This document shows positions 16,881-26,392 of a stretch of DNA of 64,000 bases, piece after piece. The number at the start of each line of letters is the position of its first letter. The stretch's first letter is position 1. Under the pieces are notes generated by a model. That model had not been told where the DNA came from and did not search any database. It saw only the letters and a list, made by a program, of their open reading frames with translations. The stretch is from NCBI GenBank assembly GCA_006226375.1, contig SBHC01000056.1, positions 1 to 64,000 on the forward strand. Reading direction: 5' to 3'. Both the position numbers and the translations under genes were made by a program. The stretch comes from Deltaproteobacteria bacterium. GTDB lineage: Bacteria; Myxococcota_C; UBA6777.

Positions 16881-19508
16881 ATGCAGACTTTTGCCGAACT
16901 CAAACAGAAGCTTGCCCCTGACATACACAACGACCTCGACAGTTGGTATGAACAGTTTCAGGCCGAAACCGAGAAAACAGACATCCATTTGTTTTTGGCC
17001 TATTTGAGTCACAAAGGTTTGCTGCGCCCGGTAGATTTTGCATCACTCCGCGGCGACACCCCAGTTGATATTTCAGAGATGGAGACCCTGGCTGCCGGCT
17101 TTACGGACATCTTGGAAGCTGTGCCGGACGACAGCAAGATCATGGAAGCCATCCCTGACGATGGCAGCACGATGCAAGACCCTTCCCATCACCGCGAGGG
17201 AAAGCTTGGATTTGACGATGACGAAGCCACTGTCCAGGAGGAACCTGTCCAGCATGCTCCCCTGCCGATTGCAGCGATGCAACCCCGGCCGTCCCATGTC
17301 AAACTCCCTGGTCTAACCCCAGCCAAACCGAATGATGTTCTGGGTAACTCTCTCAACCTTGCCTCGATTGGCGATGAACACTCCATCATTGAAGGCATCG
17401 GAAAAGGCGCGATGGGTGTGGTCTACCTGGCCCGCGACAAGCTCCTTGGCCGCAAAGTAGCGTTCAAGCAAGTTCGCCCCGACAGGAAGGAAGACAACGA
17501 GGTCATCCTCCGCTTTTTGCGAGAAGCGCAGGTCACAGCCCAGCTCGACCACCCAGGCATTGCCCCCGTGTATCGGCTGGTTAAAGGGTTCGAAAACCTT
17601 CCCGGCTACACGATGAAGGTGATTGAAGGGGACACCCTGGAAGATCTCATCAAGGCCTCCAAAGAACCCTACCAACAGGGAGGAGTCAGCGTTGACGAGA
17701 CAGCCGCTCGGGACAGCCGACTGGAGATCTTCCTTAAGGTTTGTGATGCCATGTCTTACGCCCACAACAAGGGCGTTCTTCACCGTGACTTGAAGCCCAA
17801 AAACATTATGGTGGGACGCTTTGGTGAGGTCTACGTTGTGGACTGGGGCCTGGCCCGCTTGATGTTTGAAAAGGAAGAAGAAGAAGGTATTCAACTCCAC
17901 GATGGTCCTGGTTTTCAGTCAATCCACACCAAAGCTGGACAGTTGATGGGGACCCCCCAATACATGTCACCCGAACAAGCTGAAGGTCGGGTCGAAGACA
18001 TGGACGCTCGGGTTGACATCTATGCCCTGGGGATCATCCTCTATGAGCTTGTGTTCCTCCGTCCTGCCATTGATGGAACCAACCTCTTGGAGTTGGTTGA
18101 GAAGATCCTCAAGGGTCAACTCAACGATATGAACCACCTCTCTTCGAGTGTGAGCGTGGAGCCCGAGTTGGTAGCCATCATTGAAAAAGCAACAGCGAAC
18201 CGTCCTGCCGACCGATACCAAACGGTGCAAGACCTGGGGGAAGACCTCCGCCGCTTTTTCCGAGGCGAACCCATCCTCGCGATGCCCGACTCCCGGGGAA
18301 AAAAGACCAAACGACTTGTCCATCGACACCGAAGTCCCCTGCTGTTTGGAGCGATGGCGCTTGTCCTTGCCTTGCTCGGTACGAACGTCTGGTCGTTGTA
18401 CAACGCCAACCGACTCAAGAACCAACAGGCTGAGCAAAAATCATTGTTGCTGAAGCGAATTTCACAGTCGTACACGTGGAGTCAGCATCTCGACCAACAG
18501 TTCGCTCAGTTTGAAGGGCTGACACAGGCTTTGGGCGCTGCAGCGCAGCTCACCCTCCAACTTCCAACACAGCCCGACTCGAACGCATCTTATCCGCTGC
18601 ATCGTAGCTTTAAGCCCGACGACCTTCAAAAGTCAGTGTTCTACAGAGACAACATCAGCCTGGGAAGCGCAGTCATCAAGCTACCTCCAAGAGTTGAAAA
18701 AGAGAAAGTCCGCCGACGCAGACGTCGTCGGTATCGACGTAGACGAGGGAAACGAGCAACCACGCAGTGGCCTGCTATCATTCAAACCCGATTGCAGCAG
18801 CTGTCGTTGCTTCAAAGCCGACTTCGCTCGACCTTGTTCCAAAGCCTACCAGTCAGCTTTCAACGGTTGACTGACAAGGAAAAAAACAAGGTGCTGCTTC
18901 GCAACGGTTTGCCCCTGGTGTCGGCGTTTGTTGCGACCAAGGAAGGCCTCATTGCTTTGTACCCTGGCCGCAAAGGGTACCCCAAATCGTACGACCCTCG
19001 AAAACGCTCTTGGTTCCAAGAAGCCAAGAAGCGAAACGAGCTGCAATGGAGCCAGCCCTACTTCAGCGCCCAAAAGCTGGGGGCCGTTCTGTTGTCGTGC
19101 ACCCTCACCATCCTCGACAAGGACAAACAATTCCTTGGCGTCGCTGCCGTTGATGTTCATCTGAACTCCCTTGCAGAGAACATCGAGCGAATGACATCGA
19201 CCGCTCCCTGGCTACAAAAGACGTACCTTCTGGACAAAAAAGGCAACATCGTCCTTCAAACAGGAGAGCGCCTGCCTCGTCGCAACTCTGGGAAGTCGTT
19301 GTACAAGTCCCTGAGCCGGAAGCCGTTTCCCTCTCCACTGTTGCGCTCCAAACTGCAAACGCAGTCCTCGGGGCATCACATACTGAGAACCAAGGGAGGG
19401 ACTTCCAAGGTGCTCATTTTCCAGAAGTTACGAGCCGTACCCTGGTTCTATGTGACGGTCTCAGAGTGGCCCTATGACACCTGGTTGAATTCTGCAGAGA
19501 AAAAGTAA
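16881..19508 (+). CDS. transmembrane Ser/Thr protein kinase with extracytoplasmic Cache sensor
   Basis: The ATG at 16881 gives 875 residues; a GTG at 16848 would add 11. A poorly conserved N-terminus of about 165 residues precedes a complete kinase domain: P-loop GIGKGAMG (about 173), HRDLKPKN (about 301), DWG in place of DFG (about 321) and GTPQYMSPEQ. One membrane helix (about 487-510) follows. The external part has an Arg run (about 610-626) and a dCache-like domain with YDPRKRSWF and a LGVAAVDVHL strand. The architecture predicts a receptor kinase that senses a small external ligand. The kinase is likely active because Lys, Asp and Asn residues are present. Confidence 0.9.
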   Translation: MQTFAELKQKLAPDIHNDLDSWYEQFQAETEKTDIHLFLAYLSHKGLLRPVDFASLRGDTPVDISEMETLAAGFTDILEAVPDDSKIMEAIPDDGSTMQDPSHHREGKLGFDDDEATVQEEPVQHAPLPIAAMQPRPSHVKLPGLTPAKPNDVLGNSLNLASIGDEHSIIEGIGKGAMGVVYLARDKLLGRKVAFKQVRPDRKEDNEVILRFLREAQVTAQLDHPGIAPVYRLVKGFENLPGYTMKVIEGDTLEDLIKASKEPYQQGGVSVDETAARDSRLEIFLKVCDAMSYAHNKGVLHRDLKPKNIMVGRFGEVYVVDWGLARLMFEKEEEEGIQLHDGPGFQSIHTKAGQLMGTPQYMSPEQAEGRVEDMDARVDIYALGIILYELVFLRPAIDGTNLLELVEKILKGQLNDMNHLSSSVSVEPELVAIIEKATANRPADRYQTVQDLGEDLRRFFRGEPILAMPDSRGKKTKRLVHRHRSPLLFGAMALVLALLGTNVWSLYNANRLKNQQAEQKSLLLKRISQSYTWSQHLDQQFAQFEGLTQALGAAAQLTLQLPTQPDSNASYPLHRSFKPDDLQKSVFYRDNISLGSAVIKLPPRVEKEKVRRRRRRRYRRRRGKRATTQWPAIIQTRLQQLSLLQSRLRSTLFQSLPVSFQRLTDKEKNKVLLRNGLPLVSAFVATKEGLIALYPGRKGYPKSYDPRKRSWFQEAKKRNELQWSQPYFSAQKLGAVLLSCTLTILDKDKQFLGVAAVDVHLNSLAENIERMTSTAPWLQKTYLLDKKGNIVLQTGERLPRRNSGKSLYKSLSRKPFPSPLLRSKLQTQSSGHHILRTKGGTSKVLIFQKLRAVPWFYVTVSEWPYDTWLNSAEKK

Positions 19509-19556
19509 GAGCCAGAAAGTACAAAGAGAGAGGGAAGGAAGCACTCGAAGCAAGGT

Positions 19557-20762
19557 CTATTCTTGGGGTGCAACTTCTGGCAGCAGGCTTCGTGCAGCAA
19601 GGTTGATGGCCTGGTAGGTGTCTTTGCCGATCAGCCCTTGGCCCAAAGCATTGAGAGCAGCCTGATTCACACGGTTGGAGACTTCAGCGTCAAACAACCG
19701 CCACTTCATCCGGACAGACTGTACAAAGTCCTTGTTCGCCTGCAAGTTCGCCATCGAACCTGCCACCATATTCGCAAACTGAACGCAAGACAGGTCAACT
19801 GTTTTTCCGTTGGCCTGAGAATGTTGGTAGGTGAGAACGAAGCCAATCAAGCGCAATTGCCGCTCGACCCCCTCTTCCACCAGCTCGGGGTAGGATTCGG
19901 GGATCCACTGTTTGAACGCAAACAACGCGCTCATCTTTTCCGGGTGGTTGTGAAGAACGACAGGGACAAAGTCAGGGGATTGTCGGAGTTGGTCGCCGAA
20001 AGAGTCGCGTGCAAGGAACTCTTTGGCAAAGGTGTGACCTCGATGTTCGATATCGAGTTGGCCCGCCTCAGCGACCCCACGAAGTTGAAGTTGCTGGATG
20101 GCTTGCTGCAAGATTTTACGATCCGTGGCCTGGGACATCTTCTCAAGGGAGGACTCCATCCAAGACGAGATCTTCTCCGCGCCAGGAATCTTGCTCTTCA
20201 CCTTGTCCAGTCCTGGAAGCTTTTCCCTGGTTTGCTTAAGGGATTGCATGGTCCGATCGAACCACTTGTAGGTCCAAGTGCCAATGGCTGAGCCTGTTAG
20301 CTTGGCTTTGTTGGATGTCGCTTCCCAGATCTGCTTGGAACGTTGCCGGGCCGCGTCTCTCCAGGAAGAGAGAGAACCAAGTCGTTGACGCCAAGCTGTA
20401 TGCGGGCCAGTCGCCCGATGCCATACGTCGCCAGGGTGCGGCCAGTCCAGCATGGACCGCACACTCACAGGAATCTTTTCTTGCACCTTGGGAGGAAGCT
20501 TGTTGTACAGGTTGACCCTGCGCGTCTCCGAAGGTGCCTCGGGAACCTGAGAAGCCTCACTCTGTTGTGACTTTTCTGTGGTAGGAGCCTGACTGTTGTC
20601 TTCAAACTCCTGGGTCTTGAGCTTTGTTCCTTGTCCGCTTGAACCAATACTCCGTTGTAAGGAGGAGCGAAGTGAGCGCTTTGGACCCACACCTGGACTC
20701 TGCGGAGAGCCTTGGGAGCCAAACCGACGCTGAAACTCATCTTTGGGATTGGGATGGGACAT
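19557..20762 (-). CDS. hypothetical protein, Ser/Gln-rich N-terminus
   Basis: This 401-residue protein is not recognised. It has no signal peptide. The first 110 residues are rich in Ser, Gln and Pro and look disordered; a Trp/Lys/Arg-rich helical middle (about 110-220) and an all-helical C-terminal domain with ATDRKILQQAIQQL and LHNHPEKMSALFAF follow. A well-placed AGGGG before the ATG supports the start. It is convergent with the kinase gene, 48 bases apart, and divergent from the phc-like signalling cluster. Confidence 0.65.
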   Translation of the reverse strand: MSHPNPKDEFQRRFGSQGSPQSPGVGPKRSLRSSLQRSIGSSGQGTKLKTQEFEDNSQAPTTEKSQQSEASQVPEAPSETRRVNLYNKLPPKVQEKIPVSVRSMLDWPHPGDVWHRATGPHTAWRQRLGSLSSWRDAARQRSKQIWEATSNKAKLTGSAIGTWTYKWFDRTMQSLKQTREKLPGLDKVKSKIPGAEKISSWMESSLEKMSQATDRKILQQAIQQLQLRGVAEAGQLDIEHRGHTFAKEFLARDSFGDQLRQSPDFVPVVLHNHPEKMSALFAFKQWIPESYPELVEEGVERQLRLIGFVLTYQHSQANGKTVDLSCVQFANMVAGSMANLQANKDFVQSVRMKWRLFDAEVSNRVNQAALNALGQGLIGKDTYQAINLAARSLLPEVAPQE

Positions 20763-21077
20763 GAAAGACCCCTGCGTTCAGGGAAAGATTGCACCAAGCG
20801 AGATACAAGGTTTAGGGAAACCCTTCGACTTTGTCAAGGCATAGAGAGGCATATCAAAACGGACCGTAACGCATTCGGCTCCATTTTTTCACAAGCTCAC
20901 TTGCAAAAGGTTATCGATTCATACAGGTCCCATCCGACAAAGAACCTAAACACTTGAGACAGTATATATTTTGACGAATCCTTCTTTATCGTGTTAAGAA
21001 AGAGAACAAAGAGGTTTTAAGGGAATCTCCCACAACCCCGAAACCCACTGGATGAAGAGTTTGGATCGACCGTTTTC
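20763..21077. other. 315-base divergent intergenic region
   Basis: This AT-rich region separates the unknown minus-strand gene from the phc-like cluster. It holds the promoter candidate at 20971-20999 and no convincing open frame or hairpin. Confidence 0.5.
20971..20999 (+). promoter_or_regulatory. candidate sigma70-type promoter of the phc-like cluster
   Basis: TTGACG (20971-20976), a 17-base spacer and TTAAGA (20994-20999) lie 79 bases before the first gene of the signalling cluster. The -35 box is near consensus while the -10 box is weak, which could suit an activated promoter. Confidence 0.45.
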
Positions 21078-22298
21078 ATGGACGAACTGCTACTGAACTA
21101 CCTTGAAGAGCAAGATGTTACGGGACACATGGGTTTCCGTATCATGCTTGTCGACGACGAAGAGGACAATCTCTATCTGTTGCAGTCCTTTCTGGAGGAT
21201 AGCTACGAGATTTCGACGGCCACTTCAGGCGAGGAAGCCTTGGAGTTGCTGGAGAACCAAGGCGTCGATCTCTTCATTGTGGATCAAAAAATGGATGGGA
21301 TGGATGGCCTTACCTTCTGCGAGATGGCCAGCCAACGTTGCCCCAACTCCATCCGCATAATGCTGACAGCGTTCTCGGACAGAGAGATGCTTTTGGCTGC
21401 CATACAAACGGGCAAGATCTTCCGGGTGATGACCAAGCCCTTCAATATCGTGGAGTTGGAATCTGCTATCGAGGAGGCCTTTCGGAAGTTGGCCTACCAA
21501 CGAGCGTTTGCCAACCTCATTGAAGAACTTCAGCAGAAAAACAAGGAGTTGGAAGACTCCTACGAGCAATTGCGTTTGGAACAAGAAGCCCGCTTGCGCT
21601 CCGAGCGGTTGGCCACCATTGGACAGGTCACGTCGCGTATCGCCCATGAGATGAACAACCAACTCTCTATTTTTGCGATGTTAAAAGCCAACCGAACGGC
21701 ATTGAGGCAGGTCCCAAGTGTAGCCAACTCTATTGACTTCGTCCTGGAAGCGACGGAAAACTTGGTGGAGATGGTGCGGCTGATTCAAGATTACACACGC
21801 GGACAAACTCCCAAGCAGCAGATTACGGAAATAAATCTATCCTCGTTCGTTCACGATACCGTACGTTTTGTTCAACAAACTCCAATAGCAGAGCACACAA
21901 CGTTTGAAGAGAGCTACGACGAAGTTCCTCCCTGTCGCCTCGATCGTTCTCAAATCAAGCAAGTTCTACTGAACCTTCTTCGCAACGCCATCCAGGCCAT
22001 GGAAGTTGACCCCAAAGTGTGGGTCCGAGTTACGCAACCGAGTACAGCGTGGGTCGAGATAGCAATCCAAGACCAAGGAAAAGGAATCCCCGAGTCCATC
22101 GCACCGAAGATCTTTGAGCCCTTCTTTACAACCAAGTCTCATCAGGGCTTGGGTTTGGGTTTGGAGGTATGCAAACGGATCGTCGAACAACACGGAGGAA
22201 GCATCTCATTCCAAAGTGTGGAAGACCAGGGCACCACCTTTACCATTGCGCTGCCAGTGAAAAGGGAACATATCGATGGTGAGTCCGTCCAAGGGTAG
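21078..22298 (+). CDS. response regulator-histidine kinase (PhcR-like architecture)
   Basis: This 406-residue cytosolic protein has an N-terminal receiver domain (about 20-135; IMLVDDEEDN, phosphoacceptor Asp69 in IVDQKMDG, Thr in MLTAF, Lys in MTKPF). A coiled linker follows, then a DHp with IAHEMNN (His190) and a HATPase domain with N box LLRNAIQAM, G1 DQGKGIP and G2 GLGLGLEV. A receiver fused in front of a kinase is the architecture of PhcR from Ralstonia. The stop overlaps the next gene by 23 bases, so the genes are co-translated. It may receive phosphate from the membrane kinase downstream (inference). Confidence 0.9.
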   Translation: MDELLLNYLEEQDVTGHMGFRIMLVDDEEDNLYLLQSFLEDSYEISTATSGEEALELLENQGVDLFIVDQKMDGMDGLTFCEMASQRCPNSIRIMLTAFSDREMLLAAIQTGKIFRVMTKPFNIVELESAIEEAFRKLAYQRAFANLIEELQQKNKELEDSYEQLRLEQEARLRSERLATIGQVTSRIAHEMNNQLSIFAMLKANRTALRQVPSVANSIDFVLEATENLVEMVRLIQDYTRGQTPKQQITEINLSSFVHDTVRFVQQTPIAEHTTFEESYDEVPPCRLDRSQIKQVLLNLLRNAIQAMEVDPKVWVRVTQPSTAWVEIAIQDQGKGIPESIAPKIFEPFFTTKSHQGLGLGLEVCKRIVEQHGGSISFQSVEDQGTTFTIALPVKREHIDGESVQG

Positions 22299-23775
22299 CT
22301 TCCATCCGGAATTGGAAGGCGGAAAAGGCCGAGAGGTGCTGTTTCGCCCCCCACGCTTCAACATGAAGGAGCTGATCGGGGAGCAGTCGATGTTTGTCTT
22401 CTTTGACGACTTCGACGGAACCACCGTGAGCTACGAGATCCTCAACTTGTCCGCGAATGGACTGGCGTTCGCCGCCCCCCTCAAAGAAGTGTTGCGCAAC
22501 GGAGAACGTCTGCGAAACTTTGAAATTCGCTGGGGCCACGACATCGTGTATGCAGGCCAGGCCTCAGTCACCAACCAGCGCGAGCAAGACGGACAACTTA
22601 TCGTAGGCATCTCGCTCAAGTCGGGGGCTCTCGACACCGAAACCATCAACGGTCTTCGAGAAAAGGCCAGAGTTCGGGAAGAACTCAAGAGCTTTTATGA
22701 GAGCTTCAACCCCCTCTTTGAGAGCGACATTAAGCCTGCGTTCAAAGCCCTGATTGCAGACATGCGTTTGTTGATGGAACGTCACCAACGCATCCTCAAC
22801 GAGCTGGAGCACAGCTACAAGGGGCTCTCCAAACACCGAGAAAGTTGGGGTCGTGACGTCTTGTCCGGCGTAGAACCCAACTTTACCTCGAAGTTTCATG
22901 GTCTTGTGGAACAACTCTTTGAGTGCATTCGCGACCTCCCCCGTGAGGCCCGGACTCCCTATCGAAACTACACCCAGTATCACCTTCATGACCTTGTGAT
23001 GGAGTCACTCGTCTTCCGCCGTGCTTATGACAAGCCCTTGGGATACGCCGGTGACTACCAGGTGCTTCTGTGGATTTACAATGAGGAAAACCACTACGAG
23101 GGAGACACTCTATTTGGCAAGCTGATGCAACGATCAGGCTGCACCGCGAAAGCTGGCCTCGCTGGCATCCATCGGATTCCCTACCTCACAGACAAGATCC
23201 GGACGAGGCTCAACCAACACACCTCGTTCGATGCGCTCCGACTGTTTTCCCTGGCGAGCGGTCCGGCCAAAGAGATTCATGATTTTCTCGCGAGCGAAGA
23301 GCCTCCCTCACAACCGATTGAAGTGACGCTCTTCGACCAGGACGAAGAGGCATTGACCTACTGCCATGACGTCCTCACCCCGCTTGTTGAGAAGCAACAG
23401 GACAACGTACAGGTCAACTACCTTCATAGCTCGGTCAAACAGATCATCAAGGACCAGGACTTTGTCGCAAGTCTGCCCAAACAAGACATGATTACGTCAA
23501 CGGGGCTTTTTGACTACCTCCCAACACATGTCGCAGCCAGGCTCCTCTCGAACCTTGTTTCGATGCTCAAGCCGGGTGGCGTGGCGATCATTGGTAACTT
23601 CAAAGTGTCTGACACCCAATTCATCTTTGAGTACCTCTGTGACTGGGACCTGATCTATCGAACAGAAGAAGACTTACGAGCCCTTGCCGCAACCATCCAA
23701 GAGCCAGTTGATGTTGCCATTGAATGCGAAGAAACGGGCTACAACCTGTTTTTGGTTGTGACCAAAAAGGAATAG
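22276..23775 (+). CDS. PilZ-like domain fused to a PhcB-like SAM methyltransferase
   Basis: This 499-residue protein starts at ATG 22276 with AAGGGA upstream. Residues about 20-125 look like a PilZ domain: RPPR and NLSANG fit the RxxxR and (D/N)xSxxG cyclic di-GMP motifs, though the first is shortened. A helical part contains KPLGYAGDY (about 253-261), typical of the extracellular-factor (3-hydroxypalmitate methyl ester) synthases. The C-terminal class I SAM domain has a LASGPA motif I near 326 and LKPGGVAIIGNF. Relatives methylate 3-hydroxy fatty acids to make quorum-sensing esters. The flanking sensor genes support this, but the product is unproven. Confidence 0.78.
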   Translation: MVSPSKGSFHPELEGGKGREVLFRPPRFNMKELIGEQSMFVFFDDFDGTTVSYEILNLSANGLAFAAPLKEVLRNGERLRNFEIRWGHDIVYAGQASVTNQREQDGQLIVGISLKSGALDTETINGLREKARVREELKSFYESFNPLFESDIKPAFKALIADMRLLMERHQRILNELEHSYKGLSKHRESWGRDVLSGVEPNFTSKFHGLVEQLFECIRDLPREARTPYRNYTQYHLHDLVMESLVFRRAYDKPLGYAGDYQVLLWIYNEENHYEGDTLFGKLMQRSGCTAKAGLAGIHRIPYLTDKIRTRLNQHTSFDALRLFSLASGPAKEIHDFLASEEPPSQPIEVTLFDQDEEALTYCHDVLTPLVEKQQDNVQVNYLHSSVKQIIKDQDFVASLPKQDMITSTGLFDYLPTHVAARLLSNLVSMLKPGGVAIIGNFKVSDTQFIFEYLCDWDLIYRTEEDLRALAATIQEPVDVAIECEETGYNLFLVVTKKE

Positions 23776-23781
23776 GTGTAC

Positions 23782-26388
23782 ATGTCCGAGCAGCAGGACA
23801 CCCAAGCGTTTACAACCTCCCTCAGTCAATCCAACCTTACAGCGCTTCGAATCCAGGCCATTTGTGGAGCCTTGGGCCAGCCGTTCTTTGCAGCGCTCGA
23901 TTACTTCACGATGCCAAGCAACCACTTGCCCTTGTTTTTTGGGATGCGCGGCTTTTGTGTGTTGTGTTACTTCATCGCGATAGGTCTCTCTTTCACCAAG
24001 CAGATGCATCACTACGCGAACCTGATGGGCTCTTACCTCGCCTGGATTACGGGGTGGGCCATCGTGGTCATGGTGTACTACGATAACGGTCCCACCTCCA
24101 TCTATTACGCCGGGCTTAACATCCCTATCCTGGCGACAGGGCTGCTGTTTACCTGGTCCTGGCGATGGAACTTGTTGATGGCGCTGCCCATCTACCTGGC
24201 GTACTTGGGTCCCAACCTGATGGACCCCAATCTAGGCAACCACATCCCTGTGTTTGTCGCCAACAACTTCTTCATTGTCTTTACCATCGCATACTTGACC
24301 ATCGCCCAGCACTTCAACATGCTCCGTCGGAAGGAAGTGTTCTTTGCGAACCTTGCGCTCGATCGAGCCAAAAGTGAGCTGGAACATGCCAACGACAGAC
24401 TTAAAGAGTTGGACCGAGTAAAGAACCAATTCTTCGCCAACATCACCCATGAACTCCGTACCCCACTGACCCTCATCCTGACTCCAGTAGACGCTATCAT
24501 TCAGGGGGAGCTGGGACACTTCAAGCACCACCAAATGACCTACTTTCAGACCATTCGGGAGAACGGTCTGCGCCTCTTGAAGCTGATCAACGACTTGCTT
24601 GAGTTAACCAAACTTCGTGATTCCAAGATCCGCATCCGCCTGGAGAAAGTGAAGATTGGACCCTTCATCCAGAAGCTTCTCGGAACGGCACAAGGACTCG
24701 CAGAACGAAAACGAATCAACATTGTCTTTAATTGCGGCGACCACGCGCTCTGGTTCGACCCCACACAAATGGAACGTATCCTCCTCAATGTATTGGCCAA
24801 TGCCCTCAAGTTCACTCCCATCGGAGGGAACATCTGGGTGGATGTCATAGAAATGCAAGGCTCCATTGCCATCTCGGTCAAAGACACTGGCATTGGCATT
24901 CCCGAGGAACATTTGCCCCATATCTTCGACAGGTTCTTTCAATCTGACTCTTCTAGCACGCGTCAGTTTGGTGGAACAGGGATTGGCCTTGCCCTCGCCA
25001 AAGAGTTGGTCTTGCTCCACGAAGGAACGATCGAAGCCGAGAGCGAGTTGGACAAAGGCACCACCGTGACCATCACGCTGCAAAAAGGCAAAGACCACTT
25101 CCGCGGAGAAGTCCTGGATCGACGTCAACGTTCCGAAGAGCAGGAGAAAAGTCGCCGTATGGACGACTCTGGTGTAGCCGTGTGGACGCATCAACTCGTT
25201 GACCAGGAGAGCTTTCGTTTCATTGAGTTGGACCAGGTGACAGAGCGACGGGCAGTTCCTCGCCAGGAGCACCAGTTTAAGGAAGCCAGGCTTCTTATTG
25301 TAGAAGACAACCTTGAGCTTCTCCGCTTTCTCAACACCCTCCTCGGCGAGACCTACGACATCTACACAGCAACAGACGGTCAAACCGCGTTGGAGCAAGC
25401 CAAGCTCCGCAAGCCAGACCTCATCCTTTCGGATGTGATGATACCTATCATGGATGGCTTTGAGTTGTGTGAGAAGGTCAAAACAGACCCTGAGACGATG
25501 CACATTCCGGTCATTATGCTCACAGCACGAGGCAAAGTGGAAGACCGAATCACCGGCCTGGAACAAGGCGCGGACGCCTACATCAGCAAACCCTTTAGCC
25601 CCAAGGAGTTGCGAACGATTGTTCGTGAAACGCTGAAGAGTCGGGCAAAAACAGCCAAAGTGGTCCTCCGGAAACGATTGGATGCGGTTCAACTCATGAG
25701 CGCTCGAATGGCCCATGAGATCTACAATCCTCTCAACATGGTGCAAAACTCGATCGTTGGAATGAAGCGCAAGCTCGACAAGCGTAACGACGAAGAGACG
25801 CTAGAGTTGTTGGGGCCGTTCTTCAACATCGCGGAGCGAGCCATCCCACGAATTCACCAAACCGTCGAGCTGATGAAGCAGTATTCTCGGGAAGGATACG
25901 CCAAAAATGTCAGCCCCAACTACCCCAAAGACACCATCAAACAGCTGCTCAAAGTGGTCAGCGTTCCCCAAGATGTGGAGTGCAACTTTGAAGTGAACAT
26001 TGAGTCCAACAAAGCCGTGTGGTGTGACCCTGCTGAGTTCAACCAAGCTCTGATCAATGTGCTGGAAAACGCGGTAGATGCTATCGAAGCCAAAGGGACT
26101 GTACGGGTTCATGTGTTTGAAGAAGAGGAGCAAGTCATCTTCTCCATCCAAGACGATGGATGTGGGATCTCTCCCGATGACCTTGACCGGATCTTCTCCC
26201 CCTTCTTTACCACCAAAGGACCCAACAAAGGCATGGGCTTGGGCATGACCATCACGCTCCAGACCATTGAAGCACAAGGTGGAGAGATGGCGATCAAAAG
26301 TGAGGTTGGAGTGGGCACACAGGTGTTAATTCGGATGCCGCAACGGCACCCCATCGGACCCAACGAAGAGGCCCCTCTGGTAGGATAA
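23782..26388 (+). CDS. membrane hybrid histidine kinase (kinase-receiver-kinase)
   Basis: The ATG at 23782 gives 868 residues; an in-frame GTG lies at 23776. About six membrane helices occupy residues 20-175, with no large external domain, as in sensors of membrane-soluble signals. A first kinase follows (ITHELRTP, His223; G boxes DTGIGIP and GGTGIGLAL), then a receiver (LLIVEDN, Asp551 in LSDVMIPIMDG, Lys in ISKPF) and a second kinase (MAHEIYNP, His645; DDGCGIS, GMGLGMT). PhcS in Ralstonia is the membrane sensor of the methyl-ester signal; this protein is the likely counterpart. It begins six bases after the methyltransferase stop. Confidence 0.88.
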   Translation: MSEQQDTQAFTTSLSQSNLTALRIQAICGALGQPFFAALDYFTMPSNHLPLFFGMRGFCVLCYFIAIGLSFTKQMHHYANLMGSYLAWITGWAIVVMVYYDNGPTSIYYAGLNIPILATGLLFTWSWRWNLLMALPIYLAYLGPNLMDPNLGNHIPVFVANNFFIVFTIAYLTIAQHFNMLRRKEVFFANLALDRAKSELEHANDRLKELDRVKNQFFANITHELRTPLTLILTPVDAIIQGELGHFKHHQMTYFQTIRENGLRLLKLINDLLELTKLRDSKIRIRLEKVKIGPFIQKLLGTAQGLAERKRINIVFNCGDHALWFDPTQMERILLNVLANALKFTPIGGNIWVDVIEMQGSIAISVKDTGIGIPEEHLPHIFDRFFQSDSSSTRQFGGTGIGLALAKELVLLHEGTIEAESELDKGTTVTITLQKGKDHFRGEVLDRRQRSEEQEKSRRMDDSGVAVWTHQLVDQESFRFIELDQVTERRAVPRQEHQFKEARLLIVEDNLELLRFLNTLLGETYDIYTATDGQTALEQAKLRKPDLILSDVMIPIMDGFELCEKVKTDPETMHIPVIMLTARGKVEDRITGLEQGADAYISKPFSPKELRTIVRETLKSRAKTAKVVLRKRLDAVQLMSARMAHEIYNPLNMVQNSIVGMKRKLDKRNDEETLELLGPFFNIAERAIPRIHQTVELMKQYSREGYAKNVSPNYPKDTIKQLLKVVSVPQDVECNFEVNIESNKAVWCDPAEFNQALINVLENAVDAIEAKGTVRVHVFEEEEQVIFSIQDDGCGISPDDLDRIFSPFFTTKGPNKGMGLGMTITLQTIEAQGGEMAIKSEVGVGTQVLIRMPQRHPIGPNEEAPLVG

Positions 26389-26392
26389 GTTC

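Noticed and set aside
24604-25746. 380-codon minus-strand frame inside the hybrid histidine kinase
   Set aside because: The plus-strand frame encodes intact kinase and receiver motifs; the antisense frame has low-complexity, family-less sequence.
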